DNA of 64,000 bases from an uncultured Alphaproteobacteria bacterium (GTDB taxonomy: Bacteria > Pseudomonadota > Alphaproteobacteria > Caulobacterales > Caulobacteraceae), in assembly GCA_903909375.1 (NCBI GenBank), contig CAIVVM010000020.1, positions 62,001-126,000 on the forward strand, given 5' to 3'. A model generated the notes under the pieces. The model saw nothing but the letters and a program-made list of their open reading frames with translations, was not told the DNA's origin and did not search any database. Made by a program: the position numbers and the translations under genes. Positions 16,257 through 25,908 of the stretch are shown here, one piece after another. Position 1 is the stretch's first letter. Each line of letters opens with the position of its first letter.

Positions 16257-18218
16257 ATGATTGATCTGATTTTTCCCGACGGCACGAAACGAGAGTTCGA
16301 AGCCGGGATCACGGGCAAGGCGGTCGCGGCGTCCATCGCGATCTCGCTGGCCAAACGCGCCGTGCTGGTGAAGCTGGACGGCGAGCTGCTGGACGTGGAC
16401 CGCGCGCTGGAGCGGGGCGGCAAGTTCGAGATCCTGTCGCGTGATGCGCCCGAGGCGCTGGAGACCATCCGCCACGACGTCAGCCACATCCTGGCCGAGG
16501 CGGTTCAGGAGTTATTCCCCGGCACGCAGGTGACGATCGGGCCTGCGATCGAGGACGGCTTCTACTACGACTTCGCGCGTGACACGCCGTTCAGCCTCGA
16601 TGATCTGGCCGCCATCGAACAGCGCATGAAGGAGATCGTCGACCGCGACGAGCCGATCGTGCGCGAGGTGTGGAGTCGCGACGAGGCCATCGCGCACTTC
16701 AAGTCCATCGGCGAGATCTACAAGGCCGAGATCATCGAGGGCATCCCCGCCGGCGAGGATGTCACGGTCTATCGACAGGGCCAGTGGAAGGACCTCTGCC
16801 GGGGTCCTCACCTGCCGTCCACAAAGGCGGCAGGCAAGGCGTTCAAGCTGACGAAGCTGGCAGGCGCCTATTGGCGCGGCGATCACCGCAACCCGATGCT
16901 CCAGCGGATCTACGGCACGGCCTGGGCCAGCGAGGCGGACCTTGCGGCCCACCTGCATCGCCTCGAAGAGGCCGAGAAACGCGATCACCGCAAGATCGGC
17001 AAGGCCATGGATCTCTTCCACATGCAGGAAGAGGCCAAGGGCATGATCTTCTGGCACCCCAAGGGCTGGACGCTCTATCGCACGGTGGAGGCCTACATGC
17101 GCCGCCGCCTGGACGCGGACGGCTACGTCGAGGTCAAGGCGCCCCAGATCATGGACCGCGAGATGTGGGAGCGCTCCGGCCACTGGCAGAAGTTCGGCAA
17201 GAACATGTTCACGTGCGAGACGGAGGAGGGCGAGAGCCTTGCCGTGAAGCCGATGAACTGCCCCGGCCATGTGCAGATCTTCAACCACGGCCAGAAGAGC
17301 TACCGCGACCTGCCGCTCAGGATGGCCGAGTTCGGCGCCTGTCACCGCTATGAGCCGTCCGGCGCCCTGCACGGCATCTTCCGGGTGCGCGCGTTTACTC
17401 AGGACGACGCCCACATCTTCTGCCGCGAGGATCAGATCGAGGAGGAGTCCACGAAGTTCGTGCGGCTGCTGAACTCGATCTACTCCGACTTCAACATGCA
17501 TCTGGACAGCGTGAAGCTGGCGCTGCGGCCCGAGGAGCGTTTCGGTACGGACGCTGTCTGGGACGTTGCCGAACAGAAGCTGGACCGCGCCGCTCGTCAG
17601 GCGGTGAACATGCCGGTCGATCCTTTGCCAGGCGAAGGCGCCTTCTATGGGCCGAAGCTGGAGTTCCACCTGAAGGACGCCATCGGCCGGACCTGGCAGT
17701 GCGGCACGTTGCAACTGGACTATGTGCTGCCGGAACGCCTTGACGCCGAGTATACCGCCGAGGATGGATCCAAGCAGCGGCCGGTCATGCTGCACCGGGC
17801 CATTTGCGGGTCGATGGAGCGGTTCATCGGGGTGATGATCGAAAACTTCGCTGGCGCCTTCCCGCTCTGGCTCTCGCCGGTGCAGGTGGTGGTGACGACG
17901 ATTACGTCCGACGCCGACGACTTCGCGCTGAAGGCTGCAGCCACCCTCCGGGCCAGGGGCCTGCGCGTCGAGACCGACCTGCGAAACGAAAAGATCAACT
18001 ACAAGATCCGGGAGCACAGCCTGGCCAAGGTCCCCGTCATCGCCGTCATCGGTCGCCGTGAGGCCGAGGAGGGCAAGCTGGCGTTGCGGCGCTTTGGCTC
18101 CGACGGCCAGCAGATCCTGATGCTGGACGAGGCGGCGAACCTCCTTGCCAGCGAGGCGCAACCACCAGATGTTGCCCGTCAGACGGCGGAGCGGGTCGGG
18201 GAGGTGCAGGCTGGATGA
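16257..18218 (+). CDS. thrS: Threonyl-tRNA synthetase
   Basis: A 653-aa class II synthetase of normal full length with editing domains. Order: TGS domain (about 1-62, [14 protein letters not shown]), the second additional domain with H-motif [16 protein letters not shown] (HxxxH editing site), the catalytic core with [10 protein letters not shown] (zinc Cys), motif 2 [30 protein letters not shown] and motif 3 region [19 protein letters not shown], then the anticodon-binding domain from about 555. It charges tRNA-Thr and hydrolyses Ser-tRNA-Thr. AGGACG upstream supports the start. Its stop overlaps the next ATG (ATGA). Confidence 0.97.
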   Translation: MIDLIFPDGTKREFEAGITGKAVAASIAISLAKRAVLVKLDGELLDVDRALERGGKFEILSRDAPEALETIRHDVSHILAEAVQELFPGTQVTIGPAIEDGFYYDFARDTPFSLDDLAAIEQRMKEIVDRDEPIVREVWSRDEAIAHFKSIGEIYKAEIIEGIPAGEDVTVYRQGQWKDLCRGPHLPSTKAAGKAFKLTKLAGAYWRGDHRNPMLQRIYGTAWASEADLAAHLHRLEEAEKRDHRKIGKAMDLFHMQEEAKGMIFWHPKGWTLYRTVEAYMRRRLDADGYVEVKAPQIMDREMWERSGHWQKFGKNMFTCETEEGESLAVKPMNCPGHVQIFNHGQKSYRDLPLRMAEFGACHRYEPSGALHGIFRVRAFTQDDAHIFCREDQIEEESTKFVRLLNSIYSDFNMHLDSVKLALRPEERFGTDAVWDVAEQKLDRAARQAVNMPVDPLPGEGAFYGPKLEFHLKDAIGRTWQCGTLQLDYVLPERLDAEYTAEDGSKQRPVMLHRAICGSMERFIGVMIENFAGAFPLWLSPVQVVVTTITSDADDFALKAAATLRARGLRVETDLRNEKINYKIREHSLAKVPVIAVIGRREAEEGKLALRRFGSDGQQILMLDEAANLLASEAQPPDVARQTAERVGEVQAG

Positions 18219-19147
18219 ATGGCGTCGCCGCCCCCAGGCGTACCGCAGAGACCCTGACAGTCGCCGAGGTCGGTGAGCACCCGCGCGCCGTCTCGGTCGT
18301 CATGGTGATCTACTTCCCGGGTGAACCGATGAAGCGCAGCCTCGCCTGCGTTCTGGCGGACCCGGCGGTCAGCGAACTGGTGGTGGTGGACAACGGCTCC
18401 AGCATGGAAGAGGCGGCGCACCTACGGGCCCTGGCCGCCGCCGATCGCCGCGTCGTGCTGATCTCCGGCCAGGGCAACGTTGGCTTCGCGAGGGCCAGTA
18501 ACATGGGTGCGCGCAAGGCCGGCGGCGAAAGGCTGGTGTTCCTGAACCCTGACGCCTTCCTGCAGGCGGGCTGCATCGCCGAACTGCTGCAGGCTATCGA
18601 GGACTGCCCAGTCCCCAGCCTGGTCGGCGCCCGGGTGCTGAACGCTGACGGCACTGAGCAACGCGGTGGCCGGCGGGGCGAGGTCACGCCCCTGAGCGCC
18701 ATGCTGTCCTTAAGCACCCTGGCGGCGCGGTTCCCGGCGCTCAGCCGCTTTGAGGTGCATTGGGAAACCGACGCCTCGCCCGACCATGTGGTGGAGGTGC
18801 CCACAGTCTCCGGCGCCTGTTTCTGCATGCGCCGGGAGGATTTCGAGGCGGTGGGCGGCTTCGACGAGGGCTATTTCCTGCACGTGGAGGACGTCGACCT
18901 GTGCTGGCGCGTGCGCCGCCAGGGGGGTGTGGTCCTGTTCCATCCCGGCGCGGAGGTCATCCACCTGGGCGGCACCAGCCAGACCAGTCCGCTCAAGGTG
19001 GAATTCCACAAGGGCGTCGGCCTGGCCCGCTTCTTCCGCCGTCGGGCCGAGGGCGTGGGTCAGCACCTGACAGCCTGGTTGCTTTGGCCGGTGATAATGG
19101 GCGCGGCGCTGCTACGACCTGTCATTTGGCGATTGCGGCGGAGGTAG
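18215..19147 (+). CDS. Family 2 glycosyltransferase (rhamnosyltransferase-like)
   Basis: A 310-aa GT-A enzyme. [13 protein letters not shown] opens the Rossmann-like fold, [12 protein letters not shown] is the nucleotide-sugar site, [10 protein letters not shown] carries the DxD-equivalent (NPDA), and [23 protein letters not shown] holds the catalytic ED motif. The ED..W.R pattern is typical of WbbL/rhamnosyltransferase-like GT2 enzymes that build O-antigen or cell-wall glycans. The C-terminus has a hydrophobic segment ([16 protein letters not shown]), probably a membrane attachment. ATGA overlap with thrS indicates coupled translation though the functions are unrelated. Confidence 0.88.
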   Translation: MNGVAAPRRTAETLTVAEVGEHPRAVSVVMVIYFPGEPMKRSLACVLADPAVSELVVVDNGSSMEEAAHLRALAAADRRVVLISGQGNVGFARASNMGARKAGGERLVFLNPDAFLQAGCIAELLQAIEDCPVPSLVGARVLNADGTEQRGGRRGEVTPLSAMLSLSTLAARFPALSRFEVHWETDASPDHVVEVPTVSGACFCMRREDFEAVGGFDEGYFLHVEDVDLCWRVRRQGGVVLFHPGAEVIHLGGTSQTSPLKVEFHKGVGLARFFRRRAEGVGQHLTAWLLWPVIMGAALLRPVIWRLRRR

Positions 19148-19252
19148 GCGGGCGCGCCAGAGTAAACGGGCCGGTTGGCGGCAAGCGCGGGTGTCCTGCC
19201 GCCTGGCTCGCACCCCTTGCACAATCACCCGGCTGAAGCGCTCAGCGATCTT

Positions 19253-21325
19253 TCAGAACTTCACTCGCACCCTTCCGGCAACGCTGCGCGCCGCACCCGG
19301 CGTGATCCAGACGTTGCTGAACGAGCTCTCGAGATAGTAACTGTTGAACAGGTTTTCGACGTCCAGATGCAGGCTTGCCTTGTCGCTTAGCTGATAGGCG
19401 ACGTTGAACCGCGTGGTCACATAGTCCGGCAGTTCGAAGCCGCTGTTGATGTCGTCGCCGGGCCGTTCACCGACGTAGACAACGCCGCCGCCGAGGCTGA
19501 TTGAGCCGGGCTGATCCTCATCTGAGCGCCAGTTGGCATAGAGCGCTGCCGCAGACTTGGGGATGTTGCTGAAACCGCTGCCGACGAACCCGGCTCGGGT
19601 GTCCCGGGTGATCTTCGTGTCAGTATAGGCGTAAACCGCCGTGATCGTCGTGCGCGCGTCCAGCCGGTAGTTCACGTCAATCTCGAAGCCCCGGCTTCGA
19701 CCTTCGCCAACAGGAATCGAGAAACCGCTGTTGGCCGGATCGTTGACCAGGATGTTCTTCTTGGTGATCTCGAAGATCGAGGCTGTCCCGGTCAGGGCGT
19801 TATCCAGCAATGCATATTTGACGCCGGCTTCCAGCGCCTCGCCGCGCTCCGGGGCAAAGGCAGCGCCCGAGAAGCTGGAACCCTGATTGTACCGGAAGGA
19901 GCGCCCCCAACTGGCAAAGACAGACACCTGCTCATTGGGCGCCCATGTTATCGCGGCGCGGGGGCTGGTTGCCGACGGGGACTGTTTGCTGACGCTGTTG
20001 TTGCGGAAGTTGGTGTTGGTCTGCTGGAACCAGTCATGCCGGACACCCAGCAAGACGGTGATCTGCGACCCCAGCGAGACAAGGTCCTGGGCATAGATGC
20101 TCTGGCCCCGCAATTCCTCCAGGATGTTCTGGTTCAGCGTGGCGAGGGGCTTGGGCTGACCGTAGACCGGATTGAAGACGTCAATGAGGTAGGGGTTGGC
20201 CGCTGACGGATTGAAGCGGAAGAAGACCCGCTTCTGATCAAAGGCGAAGGCGTCCGCACCCACCCGTAGTTGGTGTTCAACACCCAGGATTTCCTGGTTG
20301 GCGCTTAGCTCAAGCCGGCCCGAGAGATCATCCCAGTTGTAATCGTGCACCCGAAGCTGGCGGCGAAGCTGGCTGCCGACCAGCAGGGCGTTGTGGGTTG
20401 ACTGACCTTCAAACGATCCCTCGCGATACTGCACGCCGCCTTCGAGCGCGATGCCCTCGGCGATGTCCAGCGTCAGCGAAGCCTGATGCTGGAGTGACTC
20501 CTGCCGCATCTTGCCGTCGTTGGGCTCGCCCAGGAAACGTGACCGGGGGAGCGCCTTGCCATTGCCGGCGACCGCGACCAGGCCGCGATCGTGGGTGAAG
20601 TGAACGAGCGCGCCTTCAAACTGGTACAGGAGCCGCAGGGTCTCGTTTGGCTCCCAGGCGATTGAAGGGGCGACCAGCAGGCGATCGCTGCCGACGAAAT
20701 CGCGGAAGCCGTCGGTCTCCTGATAGACGCCGATCAGGCGCGCCGAAACGCCTGCTCCCAGAGGTCCGCCAACGTCGACGACGCCGCGTCCGGTATTCTG
20801 CGTTCCGTAGGACAGTTCGGTCGACGCGTGAGCGTCCTTCAGGGGCGCTTTGGTGACAATGTTGATCGACCCCCCGGGTTCGCCTTTGCCGGACAGGGCA
20901 GAAGCCGGCCCCTTCAGCACCTGGAACAGCTCGACGGTGGCGACATCGCGTCGGGCGTTGAAGCCGCGATTGGCTGTGAAGCGGTTTACCAGCAGATCGG
21001 GGCCCTGGTTGATGTCGCCCGAAAACCCACGAATGGCATAGGCGTCCCACGCCCCTCCGAAGCTGTTCTGCCGCGCCATGCCTCCTGCATAGTCGAACAG
21101 GTCTGAGAGATTGGCGATTCCGGTTGTCGAGATCAGCGCTTCGTCAAGCACGCGAACGCTTTGTGGCAAGCGCAGGGTCTCGATCTCGATGCCATTGATG
21201 CTGGCGTTGGCCGCCCGCGACCCTGTGACGATGACCGCCTCCACATCGGTCACATCGGCGGCCAGGGCCGGCGTCGCGCTGAACAGCGCTGCGGAGGTCA
21301 TCAGAATGGCGAAACGCTGGCTCAT
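19253..21325 (-). CDS. TonB-dependent outer-membrane receptor (siderophore-receptor type)
   Basis: A 690-aa beta-barrel receptor. The start at 21325 is preceded by GGGGAAA and gives a signal peptide (MSQRFAILMTSAALFSATPA, cleaved near ALAAD). A TonB-box-like segment VEAVIVTG follows, then a plug with LPQSVRVLDEALIS, AIRGFSGD and LKGPASALSGKGEPGGSINIVTK, all typical of FhuA-type plugs. The barrel ends with RVRVKF; a terminal Phe is the outer-membrane sorting signal. The receptor should import a metal chelate or other scarce ligand with TonB-ExbBD energy. It is divergent from an ABC-2 transporter, with a Zur-like operator between, so a zinc-complex substrate is more likely than iron. Confidence 0.92.
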   Translation of the reverse strand: MSQRFAILMTSAALFSATPALAADVTDVEAVIVTGSRAANASINGIEIETLRLPQSVRVLDEALISTTGIANLSDLFDYAGGMARQNSFGGAWDAYAIRGFSGDINQGPDLLVNRFTANRGFNARRDVATVELFQVLKGPASALSGKGEPGGSINIVTKAPLKDAHASTELSYGTQNTGRGVVDVGGPLGAGVSARLIGVYQETDGFRDFVGSDRLLVAPSIAWEPNETLRLLYQFEGALVHFTHDRGLVAVAGNGKALPRSRFLGEPNDGKMRQESLQHQASLTLDIAEGIALEGGVQYREGSFEGQSTHNALLVGSQLRRQLRVHDYNWDDLSGRLELSANQEILGVEHQLRVGADAFAFDQKRVFFRFNPSAANPYLIDVFNPVYGQPKPLATLNQNILEELRGQSIYAQDLVSLGSQITVLLGVRHDWFQQTNTNFRNNSVSKQSPSATSPRAAITWAPNEQVSVFASWGRSFRYNQGSSFSGAAFAPERGEALEAGVKYALLDNALTGTASIFEITKKNILVNDPANSGFSIPVGEGRSRGFEIDVNYRLDARTTITAVYAYTDTKITRDTRAGFVGSGFSNIPKSAAALYANWRSDEDQPGSISLGGGVVYVGERPGDDINSGFELPDYVTTRFNVAYQLSDKASLHLDVENLFNSYYLESSFSNVWITPGAARSVAGRVRVKF

Positions 21326-21403
21326 CGGTTTTCCCCGGCCCGGTTCCACGCGAACCCGGGACTGCTGCCCGGATACGGGTCACAAATTCCAAGGTCAAGA
21401 TTT

Positions 21404-21420
21404 ATGTTACAACATAACAT
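21404..21420. promoter_or_regulatory. Candidate Zur (zinc uptake regulator) operator
   Basis: ATGTTACAACATAACAT is an inverted repeat of ATGTTA and TAACAT separated by five bases. The same 6-5-6 arrangement forms the core of the known Zur box of proteobacteria (ATGTTATAnTATAACAT). It lies between the TonB receptor start (21325) and the ABC ATPase start (21492). On the minus strand a possible -35 TTGACC (21397-21392) with TATCCG 17 bases on is adjacent; on the plus strand TTGACA is at 21425-21430. A Fur box would have a different half-site. The match is by eye. Confidence 0.7.
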
Positions 21421-21491
21421 CGCATTGACATCTGGCGGTCAGGTCTGCGATCAATCCTGTCGATCCATGATCCAGCAGGGGGTTCAGAACC

Positions 21492-22226
21492 ATGGCAGAG
21501 CCTTCAGCGGACGTGCTTCTGCAAGTGAATGACCTGCGTGTTTCATATGGCGACCGGGTGGTGCTTGACGGGCTCTCGCTGTCGGTTCGCAAGGCCGAGA
21601 TCTATGGTTTGCTCGGCGGGAACGGCGCTGGAAAGTCCACAGCGTTACAAGCCCTGCTCGGCCTTCTGAAGCCGCAATCCGGATCCATAGACATTGCGGG
21701 CGTTGATCCGCGGGACCGCCCGGATCTGGCCCGGGAGCGGATTGCCTACATTCCAGAGAATGTGGCGCTTTATGATCACCTGAGCGCAAAGGAAAACGTG
21801 TCGTATTTCCTGAGCCTGTCCGGTGGGAGCCGAACCACCGCCGAACTTGAAGCGGCCTTTGGCGCCGTCGGGCTGGCAAGGGATGCCTGGGGGCAGCGGG
21901 TCGCGGGCTTTTCGAAAGGCATGCGCCAGAAGACGGCGATCGCCATTGCAATCCTGCGCAGGGCGCCGGTTTTGCTGATGGATGAGCCCACGTCAGGACT
22001 CGATCCGGGCGCTGCCGCAGACTTCAACGCCCTGTGTGGTCGCCTTCGCGGTGAGGGTGCTGCGATTCTGGTCGTGAGCCATGACCTGCTGGGCGTTGTG
22101 GATCTGGCTGACAGGATCGGCTTTCTCGATCAGGGCCGGATTGTCGCCGAAGTCAGCGCCAAGGGTCCGGAGCGCTTCGATCTCCGCGCCCTGCATGATC
22201 GTTTTGCCCGGGCGCGTCCGGCGTGA
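21492..22226 (+). CDS. ABC transporter ATP-binding protein (ABC-2 type exporter)
   Basis: A 244-aa single nucleotide-binding domain: Walker A GGNGAGKST, signature-like FSKGMRQKTAIAIAIL in place of LSGGQ, Walker B VLLMDEPTSGLDPG, and H-loop VVSHDLLG. FSxGMxQK is typical of the CcmA/NosF/GldA-like branch that pairs with ABC-2 permeases. It is the first gene of a three-gene operon (GTGA and ATGA overlaps with the two permease genes). A GGGGG tract upstream is the ribosome site. It is divergent from the TonB receptor and probably shares its zinc control. Confidence 0.93.
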   Translation: MAEPSADVLLQVNDLRVSYGDRVVLDGLSLSVRKAEIYGLLGGNGAGKSTALQALLGLLKPQSGSIDIAGVDPRDRPDLARERIAYIPENVALYDHLSAKENVSYFLSLSGGSRTTAELEAAFGAVGLARDAWGQRVAGFSKGMRQKTAIAIAILRRAPVLLMDEPTSGLDPGAAADFNALCGRLRGEGAAILVVSHDLLGVVDLADRIGFLDQGRIVAEVSAKGPERFDLRALHDRFARARPA

Positions 22227-23671
22227 GGCGGGCTTCGGCAATTGCCGCAAACGAAATTCAGCGTCTTGTGCGCAGTCGGGTCGCGTTGACGGGCCTGTTG
22301 ATGGTGCTGCTGCTGACGGTCGCTGCCGCCGTTGCGTCTTCCGCCTACTACCGCGACCAGGGGGCGCTGCGAGAGCGGATGGAAGCCCAGGCGAACGCGG
22401 ACTTCACCCAGCAACCGGACCGCCACCCGCACCGTGTTGTCCACTTCGGACACTTCGCCATGCGCCCGCCCAGCGGGCTGGCCGCCATGGATCCCGGGGT
22501 GGAGCCCTTTACCGGTGTGATGGTCTATCTGGAGGGGCACAGGCAGAATAGCGCCAACTTCGGTGATGCCCGTCAATCCTCATTGCTGGTCCGGTTTGGC
22601 CAACTCTCGCCCGCCTTTGTCCTGCAAGCGGTCGCCCCTCTGCTGCTGATCTTTCTGGGCGCGGGTATGGTGGCGCGTGAGCGTGAGCGCGGGACCCTGC
22701 GGCAGATGATGCTCGCCGGCGCGTCAGGTGGAGACCTGATGATCGGCAAGATGCTGGCCCTGGGCGCCGCGGCGGCTGTCATGGCGACGCCTGCGGTACT
22801 ACTTGTCGGGAACCTCGGTCTCAATGGTCAGGTCGCGGCGATAACCGGCGGCATGATGCTGATGGGCTACGGAGCCTATCTGGTTTTCTGGGTCGTGCTT
22901 ACTGTCCTGGTCTCCGCCTTGACCCCGGGCGCCCGTCCTGCGCTCGTTTTGCTTACGGCGTTGTGGGCATTGAGCGTGGTTGTTGTGCCGCGCGTTGCAG
23001 CAGAAGCCGGCGCCGGACTGACCCAACTGGCCACACGCCTGGAGAACGACGTCGCGATCCAGCGCGACCTGCGCGACATGGGCGACAGCCATGATCCAGA
23101 CGATCCCTACTTCGACGCCTTCAAGCGGACGACCCTGAAACAATACGGTGTGGCGCGGGTTGAAGACCTGCCGGTCAACTATCGGGGCCTGCTGGGCATC
23201 GAGGGCGAACGCATGACCGCCAGCCTGTTCAATCGATACGCCGCGCAGAATTTCGCGGCCATGGCGGACCAGAGCCGGACAATGGATCTCGTGTCCGCCA
23301 TAAGTCCTACCGTGGCCCTGCGTCGTCTCTCCATGACGACAGCCGGTACGGATCTCGCCACCTATCGTCGCTTTATCGATGAAGCCGAGCGCTATCGATA
23401 TGAACTCGTTCAGCGCTTGAACCGGATGCAGGCCGAAAGCGTCACCTTCAAGGACGATGCCGCCAAGAGCAATGATGCCGCCGCCGAGGCAAGAAGTCGC
23501 GTCAGCGCCGACAACTGGCGTGCGACGCCGGCGTTCCGGTTCCCGCAGGAACCTGCTGCGGAGACTGCCGCGCGCGCGACGCCGTCGCTTGTGGTCATTC
23601 TGGTCTGGCTCGCGCTCGCTGCGGGGTTCGCAGGCCTGGCCGCCTCGCGTCTTCAGCGGGTGGCCCGATGA
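22223..23671 (+). CDS. ABC-2 type transporter permease, DUF3526-like (first)
   Basis: A 482-aa membrane protein with one N-terminal helix, a large periplasmic region (about 45-125), a bundle of about five helices (130-265), a second soluble region (265-450) and a C-terminal helix. The first periplasmic region contains RHPHRVVHFGHFAMRP, with four His in ten residues; a PHRxxH-type motif is characteristic of the DUF3526 permeases, so it is not by itself evidence of metal binding. The start GTG overlaps the ATPase stop and its stop overlaps the second permease (ATGA). With the ATPase and second permease it should form a heteromeric ABC-2 transporter; no periplasmic binding protein is encoded, suggesting export or membrane remodelling. 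Confidence 0.82.
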   Translation: MRRASAIAANEIQRLVRSRVALTGLLMVLLLTVAAAVASSAYYRDQGALRERMEAQANADFTQQPDRHPHRVVHFGHFAMRPPSGLAAMDPGVEPFTGVMVYLEGHRQNSANFGDARQSSLLVRFGQLSPAFVLQAVAPLLLIFLGAGMVARERERGTLRQMMLAGASGGDLMIGKMLALGAAAAVMATPAVLLVGNLGLNGQVAAITGGMMLMGYGAYLVFWVVLTVLVSALTPGARPALVLLTALWALSVVVVPRVAAEAGAGLTQLATRLENDVAIQRDLRDMGDSHDPDDPYFDAFKRTTLKQYGVARVEDLPVNYRGLLGIEGERMTASLFNRYAAQNFAAMADQSRTMDLVSAISPTVALRRLSMTTAGTDLATYRRFIDEAERYRYELVQRLNRMQAESVTFKDDAAKSNDAAAEARSRVSADNWRATPAFRFPQEPAAETAARATPSLVVILVWLALAAGFAGLAASRLQRVAR

Positions 23672-24933
23672 GCGCCATGACCCGGGAGCTATTCTTCTTT
23701 CTTCGCCTGCGGTCGGGGATTGCCGCGCTCGCGCTCCTCTTGTTGCTGGGACTGGGCGGCGTCGCGTCGGGTCTGCTGGAAACGCAACGACAGCATGACG
23801 CCATCGCGCGCATGCAGCCGTTGCAGGCGTCGGATGTCTCTGCGATTTCCGCTTGGGTATCGCGCAGTGGCGATCCGGGAAACGCGGCCTACTACACGTT
23901 CCACGCCACCTGGAATCCGCCATCGGATCTGGCCTTTGCGGCCCTTGGCTTGGGCGATGTCGCGCCGTCGATCCTGAGAGTCCGGGCCCTTGGACTCGAA
24001 GCCCAGCTTTACGAAGGCGATATCGTAAACCCCGAAGTCGCGATGCCGGGCCGCTTCGACTTCGCCTTTGTGCTCATCTACGTCGCGCCCTTGTTCGTCA
24101 TCCTGCTGCTGCACGATCTGTTTTCCGCCGAACGGGAGGCCGGGCGCCTGGGTGTCCTTCGGTCGACACCGCAGGCGACGGCGCGGCTATGGGCGCCGAG
24201 GATCGCGGTGCGGCTTGCAGGGTTGCTTGTCGCCCTGGCGCTCCCGTTCCTGCTGGGAGCTTTTATCGCCGGAACCCCGGGGTGGAAGACGGTCGCGGTC
24301 CTTGGATTGATTGCAGCCTATCTGGCGTTCTGGGCGCTTCTTTCGCTGGCCGTCGCCCGGCTTGGGACAACGTCCATCGGGAACGGCATGACACTCGCCG
24401 CGCTCTGGCTTGTACTGGCGCTGGTGGCGCCGTCACTCGCACACGTCGCGATCAACACAGCAGTCCCGCTGCGGCAGGGCGCGGAACTTTCGCTTCTGCA
24501 GCGAAACGCCGTGCATCGAGCCTGGGACATACCGAAAACCGCGACCATGGACCCGTTCTTCCAGTCTCATCCGGAATGGGCGGGTACCGCGCCCGTAACC
24601 GCACCCTTTCACTGGAAATGGTACTTCGCTTTCCATCAGGTTGGCGATGAGTCGGTCGCCACCCTGGCGCAGCAGTATCGCGACGGGATCCTCGAACGGT
24701 CACGCCTGGCCGAGCGGCTTGGCCTGATCCTGCCGACGGTTGGCGTGCAACTGGCCCTCCATCGCCTGGCGGAAACCGATCCACGTGCGCAACTCGCCTA
24801 TCAGGACCGCATCCGGGCTTTCCACAAGCGCCTGCGGACATTCTACTATCCGTATATCTTCAACGAGCTTCCTTTCGGGATGGAGGATTTCGACAAGGCG
24901 CCCCGCTATGCGCCCGAAACCAAACAGCCATGA
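23668..24933 (+). CDS. ABC-2 type transporter permease, DUF3526-like (second)
   Basis: A 421-aa membrane protein with the same plan as the preceding permease: N-terminal helix (SGIAALALLLLLGLGGVASG), periplasmic part with YYTFHATWNPPSDLAFAALGLGDV, then a helix cluster (DFAFVLIYVAPLFVILLLHDLFSAEREAGRL), and a second soluble domain before the end. FHxxxxPPSxLAF and the DxFSxEREAGxL turn are typical of DUF3526 proteins. The long soluble segments may form a periplasmic chamber. ATGA overlap couples its translation to the first permease. The C-terminus has no final helix after about residue 275, unlike the first permease. Confidence 0.8.
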   Translation: MSAMTRELFFFLRLRSGIAALALLLLLGLGGVASGLLETQRQHDAIARMQPLQASDVSAISAWVSRSGDPGNAAYYTFHATWNPPSDLAFAALGLGDVAPSILRVRALGLEAQLYEGDIVNPEVAMPGRFDFAFVLIYVAPLFVILLLHDLFSAEREAGRLGVLRSTPQATARLWAPRIAVRLAGLLVALALPFLLGAFIAGTPGWKTVAVLGLIAAYLAFWALLSLAVARLGTTSIGNGMTLAALWLVLALVAPSLAHVAINTAVPLRQGAELSLLQRNAVHRAWDIPKTATMDPFFQSHPEWAGTAPVTAPFHWKWYFAFHQVGDESVATLAQQYRDGILERSRLAERLGLILPTVGVQLALHRLAETDPRAQLAYQDRIRAFHKRLRTFYYPYIFNELPFGMEDFDKAPRYAPETKQP

Positions 24934-25005
24934 CCGTTTGGTCCCGGCTGTCCCTGTAGCTTCAGTCTGCGCCGTGCGGGCTGGCCACCTTCTGTAGCCC
25001 TTGAA

Positions 25006-25908
25006 TCATCCCGGAACCGGAAACCCGCCCGCCCGGCTGACCGACGCCGCGGGCGTCTTGCCCACCAAGGCTGAAGCCCAGTTCCCGATCTCGATGAGCT
25101 TGCCCAGATCGTAGGTCGTCTCGAACCCGGCGCGTTCCAGCATATAGACCAGATCCTCGGTGCCGATGTTGCCGGTTGCGTTGGGGGCGAACGGACAGCC
25201 GCCCAGGCCGCCGACGCTGGCATCCAGAATGTCGACCCCGGCCTCGACGCCCGCGAAGGCGTTGGCCAGGCCGGTGTTGCGCGTGTCGTGGAAGTGCAGG
25301 CGCAGCGGAATGTCGCCGGTCAGCTTGCGGGCCGCCTCCACGCGGCGGCGCACCAGCCAGGGATCGGCGACGCCGATGGTGTCAGCCAGAGCGATCTCGG
25401 CCACCTTCAGGTCGGCGGCGGCCTTCACGATTTCCATCACACGGGCTTCGGGGACCTCGCCCTCGAAAGGGCATCCGAACGCGACGGAGATCGTCATCGA
25501 GATCGGCGGGTCGCCGGGCGTTCGCATGGCCACGATGGCGGCCAGCGCGTCCACCTGCTCGGCCGTCGAGGCGCCCTGGTTGCGAATGCCGAAGCCGTCA
25601 CTGGCGCAGACCACCACATTGGCCTCGTCGCACCGGGCTTCGACGCAGCGCTCCCAGCCCCGGGCGTTCAGCACCAGGCCGATCCGGGAGCGGCCCTCGG
25701 CGTGGGGCAGGGCAGCCATGATCTCTTCTGCGCCGGCCATCTGCGGCACGCGCTTCGGATTGACGAAGGACACCACCTCCATGCGCCGTGCGCCGGCGGC
25801 CTCGAGCCGGGCGATCATCTCCAGCTTCTGGCCGACATCCAGCAGGGTCTTTTCGTTCTGCAGGCCGTCGCGCGGGCCCACTTCCACGATCTCGATCTTG
25901 CGTCCCAT
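25006..25908 (-). CDS. mvaB: Hydroxymethylglutaryl-CoA lyase
   Basis: This cytoplasmic TIM-barrel enzyme splits HMG-CoA into acetoacetate and acetyl-CoA, the last step of leucine catabolism. The 300-aa protein has EVGPRDGLQNEK (R13, D14), metal ligands H205 and H207 in LHFHDTRNTG, and the flexible catalytic loop GGLGGCPFAPNATGN with C238. Length is normal for bacterial HMGCL. It overlaps the upstream ArnT-like gene by one base (TAATG) although their functions are unrelated. The other leucine-degradation genes are not in the window. Confidence 0.93.
   Translation of the reverse strand: MGRKIEIVEVGPRDGLQNEKTLLDVGQKLEMIARLEAAGARRMEVVSFVNPKRVPQMAGAEEIMAALPHAEGRSRIGLVLNARGWERCVEARCDEANVVVCASDGFGIRNQGASTAEQVDALAAIVAMRTPGDPPISMTISVAFGCPFEGEVPEARVMEIVKAAADLKVAEIALADTIGVADPWLVRRRVEAARKLTGDIPLRLHFHDTRNTGLANAFAGVEAGVDILDASVGGLGGCPFAPNATGNIGTEDLVYMLERAGFETTYDLGKLIEIGNWASALVGKTPAASVSRAGGFPVPG

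Noticed and set aside
16512-18161. 549-aa open frame opposite thrS
   Set aside because: Shadow of thrS; the plus-strand protein has every class II synthetase motif.
22223-23671. Histidine-rich segment RHPHRVVHFGH as a zinc-binding site
   Set aside because: A PHRxxH-type motif is typical of DUF3526 permeases in general, so it cannot be taken as specific evidence for zinc.
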